Positions 1 through 12,100 of a DNA stretch of 64,000 nt are shown one piece after another. Source of the stretch: Bolinopsis microptera (taxonomy: Eukaryota > Ctenophora > Tentaculata > Lobata > Bolinopsidae); assembly GCF_026151205.1 (NCBI RefSeq), contig NC_087073.1, positions 8,469,411 to 8,533,410 of the forward strand, given 5' to 3'. Each line of letters begins with the position of its first letter. Positions within the stretch are counted from its first letter, which is position 1. The notes beneath the pieces are model-generated. The model was not told the DNA's origin and ran no database searches. It saw nothing but the letters and a program-made list of their open reading frames with translations. Both the position numbers and the translations under genes were made by a program.

Positions 1-197
1 GCTAGTACTAGACTAGTCTATTACTAATCTATAACTCCTTTTAAACTAAGATGGTTCTCCACTTTTGACATGCTCCAGCTTATATAACACTTACTCCAGC
101 AATACATTTCTACATAACTCTAATAATAGTTCTCGCTTAATTTTTTAATCTCAATTTTGTTATTTTGATTAACGACTTCAAGTATGAAATATCACAG

Positions 198-3100
198 AAT
201 TGGTGGAACTGCTGGCTTCTATCTTGGAATTTGATTATGATTATGTGTTGTCGGAGGACAACAAGTTTGGTTCCCCTGAAGCTAATGGGACATGGAACGG
301 TCTGATCAAGATGCTGCTTGAAGGGGTATGTGGACACTGGAGCAGGAGTGCATGCTCAGTCTTGCAAATAATTATTATATTTCAATCATTAGTTTAAGTT
401 AACTTCTTCAATTGTTCCCATATCGCGAAATATTTCAGAGAATTGAATACAACTCCTAAGTTTACTCTAATTGATAAAAATTGATTTTAACATTGATATT
501 TTTCAGAAAATCGACGTTGGTGCAGTGAATTTTGCGATGAACAAAGCCAGAGAAAGTGCTATTGACTTCACCATGCCATTCATCAATACTGGGCTTGTGA
601 TGACGACCAAGATAAAGGAATCAAAAAGTGACCCTTTCTTCTGGACCAAACCTTTTGACATCGATTTGTGGTGAGTCTTCAGTTTTTATGCTTTAGAGTT
701 TAGACCCAGAATTCAGAGAAAATACCGCGTAGAGATACTCTACAGAAAGTGGGTTTTAAAAGTAAGTAATAGTTTAATGAAAGATTTGTTGCAGAACACC
801 ATCTCGTGAACTTATAATACAGACCGAAAAGTTAAATAGTGATATCCTAAGTTTTGCTGTTTTGGATGTTAAGCAAGGCAAAGCGGGTTTAATTTTATAA
901 TAAATTTTGGAGAGTTAATATTACGATGACCATGACCACGAATTCTACACGATCGCAGTTTTTAATGTACGACGGCAAAAGAAAAAGACAAGAATTGCTT
1001 TTATTGTCAAAACTAGCTACTGTACATCAATTCAACATAATCAATTTTAACCGATTTTATTTCGCAAGAACGGGACTGAAAAATTTTTTATATATAAAAA
1101 CTTCACTAAAAAAACAAAATGAGATCATTATATATATATGTATATATTCTAAAACCTGCTATGAAATAAGTATATGAAGTGGAAGAAAATCAGTTTTTTA
1201 TCTAAGCTTTTGGAACGAAGTCCTCTATGCACTCAGCCTCAAGACAGGACATTTCCAAGGAGGAAGGGTTTCTGTCCCTAGTTTCGGGAGCCACAGGGAG
1301 GTACGCATCACCCTTAACATAGCATCTGTTAATATTGGGAATGAAGACTATAGCCCTGCACAGTTCCAGTCCTTCACATTTGGTCACACAGGCCTGGAAG
1401 TTAGCGAGACTGTTATAGTAGCCTGGTGACAGCTGAGCCCCGGGAAGGACCTTGTTGAAGTACCTGCAAGAGTTGACGGTCGGCTTTGTGCAAATCTTTG
1501 GTGGTTCAGTAGGTGCTGCAGTTACCACTTTAGGTGGCTCAGTTACCACTTTAGCTGGCTCAGTTACTTCTTTAGGTGGCTCAGTTACCACTTTAGGTGG
1601 CTCAGTTACCACTTGAGGTGGCTCAGTTACTTCTTTAGGTGGCTCAGTCACCACTTTAGGTGGCTCAGTTACTTCTTTAGGTGGCTCAGTTACCACTTTA
1701 GGTGGCTCAGTTACCACTTTGGGTGGCTCAGTTACTTCTTTAGGTGGCTCAGTTACTTCTTTAGGTGGCTCAGTTACTACTTTAGGTGGCTCAGTTACCA
1801 CTTTGGGTGGCTCAGTTACTTCTTTAGGTGCCTCACAAAGAGGAGGGCAACTGCTGACATCTTTCTCGAGTTTAGCACACTTCTTTGCGGTCCGTTTATC
1901 CATTGTCTTTGCCTCGATGGTGCATCCTTCAAGCATTGCCTCAGACAGATCAGTTGGAACGTAACCTTCCTCCAAACACTTCTTTATAAAAGAAGATGAG
2001 GGCTTTTTACAAGCATCTTGCTCATCAGGTTTATTCAAACAAAGAGGAGGGCAACTGCTGACATCTTTCTCGAGTTGAGCACACTTCTTTGCGGCCCGTT
2101 TAGCCATTGTCTTTGCCTCGATGGTGCATCCTTCAAGCATTGCCTCAGACAGATCAGTTGGAACGTAACCTTCCTCCAAACACTTCTTTATAAAAGAAGA
2201 TGAGGGCTTTTTACAAGCATCTTGCTCATCAGGTTTATTCAAACAAAGAGGAGGGCAACTGCTGACATCTTTCTCGAGTTGAGCACACTTCTTTGCGGCC
2301 CGTTTAGCCATTGTCTTTGCCTCGATGGTGCATCCTTCAAGCATTGCCTCAGACAGATCAGTTGGAACGTAACCTTCCTCCAAACACTTCTTTATAAAAG
2401 AAGATGAGGGCTTTTTACAAGCATCTTGCTCTTTCTTTCCGCCAGCCTTCTCTTTCTTTCCGCAGGCTACTCCACCCAGCGCAATAATGAACAGCAGGAA
2501 TACTGTGGTTCTCATCTATTGGAGAATATTGGTTAGCAAATTATATGTTGTAATCAGTTTCAAAAAAAATTTCAACATATTTCATTAATGATCACACGCT
2601 TATATTTATTATTGGTAAATTGCAATTCAGAGTAAAAAATAACGATTAGCACGAATGGTATACAAAAATCAAGCCTTCACTCAACTGCAAGAGTGATGGT
2701 AACTAAGAAATGAAGTACCTAATGTTACAAATTTACGACTGACCAGATTCACAACAGACTTTTTATTTTATTGCTAGACAGAGAAATGCCGAAAATATAG
2801 AAATCCACCCGATTTGGTAATAAGACAAGAGTTGCTATTATTGTTCATGCTAGCTACTGTACATCAATTCAACAAGATTAATTTTGACGGATATTATTTC
2901 GCAAGAACGGTGATAAAAGGCTCTTTTCTTTACAATTTGGTTCAGGAAGGTGACAAGTAAAGGGAAAGTACTTCAAATTGAATAAACGGTTAAGAATTGT
3001 AAATACAATGTCTCAATGTTCCTCAATATAATATCTCAATAATTCAAATATCATAGGTCTTTAACTGTAAACATTGACTGTAAACGTCTGCTGTATTCAA

Positions 3101-6100
3101 ACCAAAAAGTGTCCTGCCATCCATCAAGCCCACTCTTAAATATCCCCAGATAGTATAAACAATCTCCCACTCGTTCTAGCAATCTTTAAACAATTCCCAA
3201 ACTATCCTCCTAGTAACCAAAACAGAGGTGTTAAAATGCACCCTCTGATAACCAAACCAGAGATGTTAAAATGAACTCTCTGCTCCCCAAACCTCTCTGC
3301 TCTAAACAATTCCTTAACTATCCTCTTTGTAACCAGAACAGAGGTGTTAAAATGCACCCTCTGATAACCAAAACAGAGATGTTAAAATCAACTCTCTGCT
3401 CCCCAAAACTCTCTGCTCTAAACAATTCCTAAACTATCCTCTTTGTAACCAAAACAGATGTGTTAAAATTCACCCTCTGATAACCAAAACAGAGATGTTA
3501 GACTGAACTCTCTGGGTTCCCGTACTGTAGTGCGACACGTACACTAGTGCGAAACCTTCAAGATCGACACTGTCGCATTAGAGTACGCTCCCTGGACCGT
3601 AGTGCGACACGTACCGTAGTGCGACAAAGAATTTTCAAGGCCGACACTGTCGCACTACAGTACGCTACCTGGACTGTAGTGCGACACGAACTTAAGTGCG
3701 ACAAAAAACTTTACACATTCAATAAAACTTCTGGGGAGTCCGGCCATGAGAGCATCGCATTGATTCCAGATCCAGTGGGTGTAGAGGAGAGATCAGAGGA
3801 AGTTTTTGTTCCGACCCAGGTACGTTCGTACAGTGTCAGTAGTGTCGTTCGTCAGATTTAGGCGTCCGGAGCAGGTCTTATCAGTGCATCGCCATTTGAT
3901 CTTGTCGTCGCGCTTCTTATCCAGGCAGTAGCGGTATCCGTCGTGGATAACGTTTCTTAAACCAGTAGTGCGTCCAGGAATGAAGGTGATTGTAGAAGAC
4001 ATGTTGATGTTGTTCGATGCACTCTCTCTAGCAATCTCTAACCAATTCTTAAACAATCTTCCTTGTAACAAAAACAGAGGTGTTAAAATGAACTCTCTGC
4101 TCCCCAAAACAGAGGTGTTAAACTGAACTCTCTGCACTACCCTGCTGTACTATATGTCGTACACTCTCTTCTTCTTCGTAGGGGGCAGTGGTCTTTACTA
4201 CTAAGGAATAGATCAAAACCACTAAAAGATAGAGCATTGAAGCCCTGTGCTCACCCCGGTAAAGTTAATCTGTGAAGAAAGCAAGGTTAAGCCTTGTCCT
4301 CTCCACATTTGGTAAAACGTTTTGTTGCTTGTATGAAGCCGATGATCCTTGGTAATGAGAACTTGTCCACTATATCTGTCACACTGAGGTAGAAGGAGTC
4401 AAAGTATCCTCCTCGCTGGTAAGACCATTTCGGGCACTGACCAATAAAGTGGTTCATTGTCTCCTCTTCCATGAGACAGTGTGGACAGGTGTCGTACACT
4501 AATAAATTCCCTAAAATACTACGCTAAAATACTGTTTAATATCTAGTAATAAAACTGCTAAAACGAGTAAATAACAACGGGACTGAAAATGTTTTAAAAA
4601 GTTGAAAACTTCACTTAAAAAGACAAAATGAGATCATCATATATATATATATGATGATCTCATTTTGTCTTTTTCGCTCTTAACATATATATATATATAT
4701 ATTCTAAAACCTGCTATGAAATATGTATGAAGTGGAAGAAAGTCAGTTTTTTATCTATGCTTTTGGAACGAAGTCCTCCAAGCACTCAGCCTCAAGACAG
4801 GACATTTCAACGGAGGAAGGGTTAATTGGTCCATAATTCTTGGGGATCGGGGACACAGGCTTGTAAGCATCGCTCTTAACATAACATTTGCTAAGCTTGG
4901 GAAAGAAGACTATAGCCCTGCATTTTTTCATTACTCGACAGAATTTCACACAGGCTGATAGGCTAGGAAGCGATGTATAGGTGCCTCCTGGAAGTACTGC
5001 TCCGGGAAAGAGTCTATCGTATTTCGTGCAAGTTTCGATTTGCGGCTTCGTGCACGTCTTCGGTGGCTGAGACGTTATCTTGGGTGGCTCAGTTGCTTCA
5101 GTAAAAGAAAGATCTGTCAGTTGGTTCCTACAAAAAGGAAGACAACTGCTGACTTGTTCCTCAACTTCAGCACACTTATTAAGGATCCGGGGTGGCAATA
5201 CCTTCTCCTCGTAGGTGCATTTTTCCCATCCTTTAATTTTTGTCACATACCCCTTCTTCAAGCATTTAAACTGAAAAAGAGATGTAAGTCTTTTACAAGA
5301 AATCTTCTCTTTCTTTTCGCCAGCTACCACTCCCAGCCCAACAACCACCAACATGAAAAAGACGGTGGCTTTCATCTATCAAAACATATGGGTTAGTATT
5401 CCACTTGTAGTTATCAATTGTTTTAGACACTCTATTTTTTGACGGGTTATTTAAGTACCTTAAAAGACATATTTATAACGTACGAAATGTGGCGGTTTTC
5501 CGAAAATTTCGCCATATTTTCGGACCGCCAAAATTTCGGTCGTCGTAATAGAATCCGTCGCATTATCTTTTAACTTATTTCAATGACTGTGCCTTCACTG
5601 CTTTATTTTGTTTCTAAAAAGTAATATCAAGTAAAATAAATAAATAAATTCTGGCATCTTGGGACAAATTATCACCACACCAATGACGAATTGAATGTCA
5701 AGCAATACAGTTTAAATTTGCATTAAAATACATGTATGTGCTAACATGAAAGTCTTACAGTCTTAATACAGACTAAGTTTGAACATGATTTTACTTAACG
5801 GGTGATACTCGTAAAATATCTGTTCCATATATTGGACCGTCGACGAGTCCAACTCGTCCTGGTAGGTTGTAAACCTACAAGATTTTACCGAATTTCAGAA
5901 ATTTCCTCACTGCTTACTGTCACAAAAAATGATGAAAAATACCCTTATTTTCTGTGACGTCCGAAATTTGACGGTTTTTGTTCAATTTCGCCATATTTTC
6001 GGACCGCCAAAATTTCGGTCGTCGCAAATTAGGCCGCCATAAATATGTCTTGTAAGGTAATACTGAATCTTAGTGTTTTCAAGGTAACATAACCTTATAT

Positions 6101-9100
6101 ATGAGTTAAATGTGGTTTTGGGTAACATTCTCAAACAATTCCTGGTGATTCACGCCTAATAGAGCGACACTCATTTCAATGATGCCACCCTAACAATGAT
6201 TGTGGTACAACAAGCTGTTTGGATATATCTTGTATATAGTATGAGTTTCTAAGGTATTGGACGAACAATGCCGATACGCGACAAGTTAACACGAACAACT
6301 CTGATCGTGTGTGTACAAGCTGGAATTGTACTTCAAATAATTGCGTATTCCAGCTTCATAATTTTTAAGAAATATTAAAATGACCATAGCGATTAAGAAA
6401 TGGTTTTGGCTACTCCAGTACTCATCACTGACACTCCAGGCTTCACAGCTCATCATTTTCGCTGTCAGTTTCAACTTTCATGAGATCATCACGTGGCAAC
6501 CTAAGTCTAGATGTTTGTTAACTTGCTGATAACTTGCTGAGGAATGTTCGCGATCGGGCAGTATCCAGATAGCCCGACTCCTGTTCGCGAACAGTTGTTT
6601 GAACGACTTCTGATACGACTCATTTTGAACGACTCCTTTTGTGAAACTGTAGTTTGCTTGCATCAAGAATCAAGATACCTTACTAGCTTGCATCAAGTTA
6701 TAACTTATAGTATGGTAGGTAAACTGTGCTACACTTCAGTCTGTTACTATGATCTGTGATAAATTTAGATTAAATTACAATTTGTTTGCGATGATGTGAA
6801 TCTTGCTTGATTCAGTGCCAAGGGGTTCACATCATCGCAAGCACGTCTATGTACTGTAATTATTATGCAGTCATACTTCCCACAGAGTAGATCAGTGAAT
6901 CGGGCAAATGAACAAATACTGAGCATACTTAACGATGATATATCATCAAAAGAGGTTGTTCAAGCAGTGGAAACACTTAAAGAACGGTAAGGCGGTTGGA
7001 CTAGATTGTTTACTCAATGAGCAGCTGAAGTCCGCTGTCCAGAACCACTGCGCTCTCTCAGTGTTGGTTAAGCTCTTTAATGGTTGCTTGGACCTTGGCG
7101 TCTATCCATGGAACACTACGATCGTGAGCCCACTCCATAAAAAAGGTTGTATTTACGACCCTGATAATAACAGGGCCATTGCAATAGGGAGCAACCTTGG
7201 TAAACTGTTTTCGACAATATTATTAGATCGATTGTTAAACTTCAGAAAGGAACATTGTCCGGACACAGTAAACCAGCTTGGCTTTTGTATGAACGCCAAG
7301 TTTTATCCTAAGTTTTACTGTTTTGGATGTTGAGCAAGGCAAAGCGGGTTTAATTTTATAATAAATTTTGGAGAGTTTATATTACGATGACCATGACCAC
7401 GAATTCTAAACGATTGCAGTTTTTAATGTACGACGGCAAAACAAAAACAGACGTTTTATTTTATTGCTAGACAGAGAAATGCCGAAAATATAGAAATCCA
7501 CCCAATTTGGTAATAAGACAAGAATTGCTTTTATTGATCAAACTAGCTACTGTACATCAATTCAACATAATCAATTTTAACCGATTTATTTCGCAAGAAC
7601 GGGACTGAACATTTTTTTCAAGTTGAAAACTTCACTTAAAAAGACAAAATGAGATCATTATATATATATATTCTAAAACCTGCTATGGAATATGTATGAA
7701 GTGGAAGAAAGTCAGTTTTTTATCTATGCTTTTGGAACGAAGTCCTCCATGCACTCAGCCTCAAGACAGGACATTTCCAAGGAGGAAGGGTTTCTTCCCA
7801 GAGTATCGGGAGCCGCAGCGAGGTACGCACCACTCTTAACATAGCATCTGTTAATCTTGGGCATGAAAACTATAGCCCTGCACAGTGCCAGTCCTTTACA
7901 TTTGGTCACACAGGCCTGGAAGTTAGCGAGAGTGTTATAGTAGCCTGGTGACAGCTGAGCCCCGCCAAGGACCTTGTTGGGGTAGGTGCAAGAGTTGACG
8001 GTCGGCTTTGTGCAAATCTTTGGTGGCTCAGTAGGTGCTGCAGTTACCACTTTAGGTGGCTCAGTTACCACTTTAGGTGGCTCAGTTACCTCTTTAGGTG
8101 GCAGAGTAGGTGCTGCAGTTACCACTTTAGGTGGCTCAGTTACCACTTTAGGTGGCTCAGTTACCTCTTTAGGTGGCTCAGTTACCACTTTAGGTGGCTC
8201 AGTTACCACTTTAGGTGGCAGAGTAACTTCTTTAGCCGGCTTAGTAACCTTAGGTGGTTCTGTAGAATAGGGTTCCGTCACATCAGGTATATTCAAACAA
8301 ACAGGAGGGCAACTGCTGACATCTTTCTCGAGTTGAGCACATTTCTTTGCGGTCCGTTTAGCCATTGTCTTTGCCTTTATGGTACATCCTTCAAGCATTG
8401 CCTCAGACAGATCAGTTGGAACGTAGCCTCCCTTCAAACACTTCCTTCTAAAAGAAGATGAGGGCCGTTTACAAGCATCTTGCTCTTTCTTTCCGCCAGC
8501 CTTTTCTTTCTTTCCGCCAGCCTTCTCTTTCTTGCTGCCAGCCTCTTTGTTCTTGCCACAGGCTACTACACCCAGCGCAATAATGAACAGCAGGAATACT
8601 GTGGTTCTCATCTATTGGAGAATATTGGTTAGTAAATTATATGTTGAAATCAGTTTTTTTAAAAATTCAACAAATTTCATTAATGACCACTAGCTTATTG
8701 CGAAAATTGCAATTCAGAGTAAAAAAATAACTACGATTAGCACGAATGGTATACAAAAATCAAGCCTTCACTCAACTGCAAGAGTGATGGTAACTAAGAA
8801 ATGAAGTACCTAATGTTACAAATTTACGACTGACCAGATTCACAACAGACGTTTTACTTATTGCTAGACAGAGAAATGCCGAAAATATAGAAATCCACCC
8901 AATTTGGTAATAAGACAAGAGTTGCTATTATTGTTCATACTAGCTACTGTACATCAATTCAACAAGATTAATTTTGACGGATACTATTTTGCAAGAATGG
9001 TACTGAACATTTTTTAAAAGATGAAAACTTCACTTAAAAAGACAAAATGAGATCATCATATATATATTCTAAAACCTGCTATGAAATATGTATGAAGTGG

Positions 9101-12100
9101 AAGAAAGTCAGTTTTTTATCTATGCTTTTGGAACGAAGTCCTCCAAGCACTCAGCCTCGAGACAGGACATTTCAATGGAGGAAGGGTTAATTGGTCCATA
9201 ACTCCTGGGGATGGGGGACACAGGCTTGTAAGCATCGCTCTTAACATAACATTTGCTAAGCTTGGGAAAGAAGACTATAGCCCTGCATTTTTTCAGTACT
9301 CGACAGAATTTCACACAGGCTGATAGGCTAGGAAGCGATGTATAGGTGCCTCCTGGAAGTACTGCTCCGGGAAAGAGTCTATTGTATTTCGTGCAAGTTT
9401 CGATTTGCGGCTTCGTGCACGTCTTCGGTGGCTGAGACGTTGTCTTGGGTGGCTCAGTTGCTTCAGTAAAAGAAAGATCTGTCGGTTGGTTCCTACAGAA
9501 AGGAAGGCAACTGCTGACTTGTTCCTCGACTTCAGCACACTTATTTAGGATCCGGGGTGGCAAAACCTTCTCCTCGTAGGTGCATTTTTCCCATCCTTTA
9601 ATTTTTGTCACATACCCCTTCTTCAAGCATTTAAACTGAAAAAGAGATGTGAGTCTTTTACAAGAAATCTTCTCTTTCTTTCCGCCAGCTACCACTCCCA
9701 GCCCAACAACCACCAACATGAAAAAGACGGTTGCTTTCATCTATCAAAACATATGGGTTAGTTTTCCACTTGTAGTTATCAATCGTTCCAGAGAATATTT
9801 CTTTGACGGGTTATTTAAGTAATATTAAAGCTTAGTGTTGTCAAGGTAACATAACCTTATTAGTAGTGTTGAGTTAAATTTGGTTTTGTGTAGAATTCTC
9901 AAACAATTCCTGGTGATTCACGCCTAATAGAGCGACACTCATTTCGATGATGCCACCCAAACAATGCTTGTGGTACAACAAGCTGTTTGGATGTATCTTG
10001 TATCTAGTATGAGTTGCTAAGGTATTGGAAATAAAATAAAGAAAGAAAAAAAGGATAAAGTTAAATCACGAACTGAAGTATCCTCAAGAGTAACGATCAG
10101 GCAAACAGATGTTGTTCTCAAGATTAACGATCATGCGAACAGATGTTGTTAACTTGAACTGAAACTCTGATAACTGTAAGGTAAAATATCTCCCGATGAA
10201 GTTACAACTACAGTCTAAACTGACCCCTTTCCAAGTTGTTCCGGAAACAATGCCGCTACACAATCCAAACAATAAGCTAGACGAACAATGCCGATACGCG
10301 ACAAGTTAACACGAATAACTCTGATCGTGTGTGTACAAGCTGGAATTGAACTTCAAATAATTGCGTATTCCAGCTTCACAATGTTTAAGAAATATTGAAA
10401 TGACCATAGCGAATAAGAAATGGTTTTGGCTACTCCAGTACTCATCACTGACACTCCAGGCTTCACAGCTCATCATTTTTCGCTGTCAGTTTCATAAGAT
10501 TTAAGAGATAATCACGTGACAACCTAAGTCTAGATGTTTGTTAACTTGCTGATAACTTGCTGAGGAATGTTCGCGATCGGGCAGTATCCAGATAGCCCGA
10601 CTCCTGTTCGCGAACAGTTGTTCGCGAACAGGGGTCGGACTATCTGGACACTGCCCGCGATCGTGGTCCTGTTCTTGTTAGGAAGGAATCCTCTGTAACA
10701 TGTGGCTCACTGGCATGCCAACTACAAGCGTGTCACTGACACTATCCCCTGGGCCGCCTCTGTCGTATGGTATTCAGGCTATATTTTTTCTCCTGTTCTT
10801 GGAACGTAAATTCTGTCTGCTATTGCTTGAAAATTAGGGCTTAGAGTTTTGCGATTTAATGTAGTACTCATGCAGCCAGCTTTAAATGCATCAAATTACA
10901 TCGAGCTTTTCATAACGTTTGCAGTAGCAGAAAATGGTGAATAATTGGTTATTTTTGAAGATGTTGCATCCCTAACCATCTTAGTTAAATTGGAAAAGTT
11001 ATTTTATAATTTAGATTGGTTGACGGGCGAGGAGTTGTGCTTAGTTAAACGTATACAATCTTAGCACTATTAGTTTGTATACAATATAGAGAGACTCATT
11101 CTGGTGTTGTAATCTCCAACAACGTGAGCGGAGAGTAGAATTATAAGTGACAAGAAGGTGGGAGCCGGCCTCCATGAGTGTACAATCCATAAATTTTGTG
11201 TAACATTCTCAAACAATACCTGGTGATTCACGCCCAATACAGCGACACTCATTTCGATGATGCCACCCAAACAATGCTTGTGGTACTTGAAGAGGTGGGG
11301 TTGAAGAACCAACAAGCTGGTTGGAGGTATGTTGAAGAACAATAAGCTGGTTGGAGGCGTGCTTGTGAATGATTAGAGAAAGTTGTTCTTCTCTCCAGCA
11401 TTATAAGTCTATAGCTAGTTAAAGGGGTACTGCAGTAACATGTTGATTGGAATTATAAGTAGATTTTGTACTTAATTTTAAGTAGATCCAACTTAATAAT
11501 TATTTACAATAAAAACCGAATGTATCTTGACAAATTTCCCCTTCATAACCATAGATCTTATGACCTATTTTAAACTTAAATGAGAACGCTCTCTATTCCC
11601 AGGTACGCTATCCTCGCGTTTGCACTGCTCATGGTTCTCCTGATCTGGTTGTATGATCATATGTCCCCGTTCGGGTTCTACGGTCGGAGGATGCACGCAG
11701 CTCTGCGGTGCTCCTGTAAGTCCTGTGAAGCGTTCAGATGTAACAAGGAGCCGAGTGGGAGTGACGAGGAAGATGAGTGTTTGTTTGAGACCAGACTTTG
11801 TGATCCTAGCGAGAATAACGAAGGTACCGACTTTACACTTTACAGCTGAAGTTTTACTTTTTGACGATTTCGATATTTAAAGCCTGTAATTCAAGAGGGG
11901 ATTTGGACGCACAGAAAAGTGCTGTCTGCCAAATTTGTTTGTTCTTATTTATATAGATTATATACATCCATTTCGATTTCTGTTCGGAAAGACTAAGGTA
12001 TTCTAAGTATGAAATATGAATAGATCATTATTTCGGAGAAAACTCTATCATCAACTACAATTATTTTCAGAATTGATGAATGTGGGGAACTCTCTGTGGA

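Noticed and set aside
1613-1999. Plus-strand frame of 128 codons with FRWLSY-type repeats
   Set aside because: Antisense of the Thr/Pro minisatellite of PAN gene A1.
7986-8270. Plus-strand frame with GGSVTTL repeats
   Set aside because: Antisense of the A2 stalk repeat; no signal or domain.
11070-11342. 90-codon minus-strand frame in the iGluR intron
   Set aside because: Overlaps a dispersed repeat block present at three places; no signal peptide or domain.
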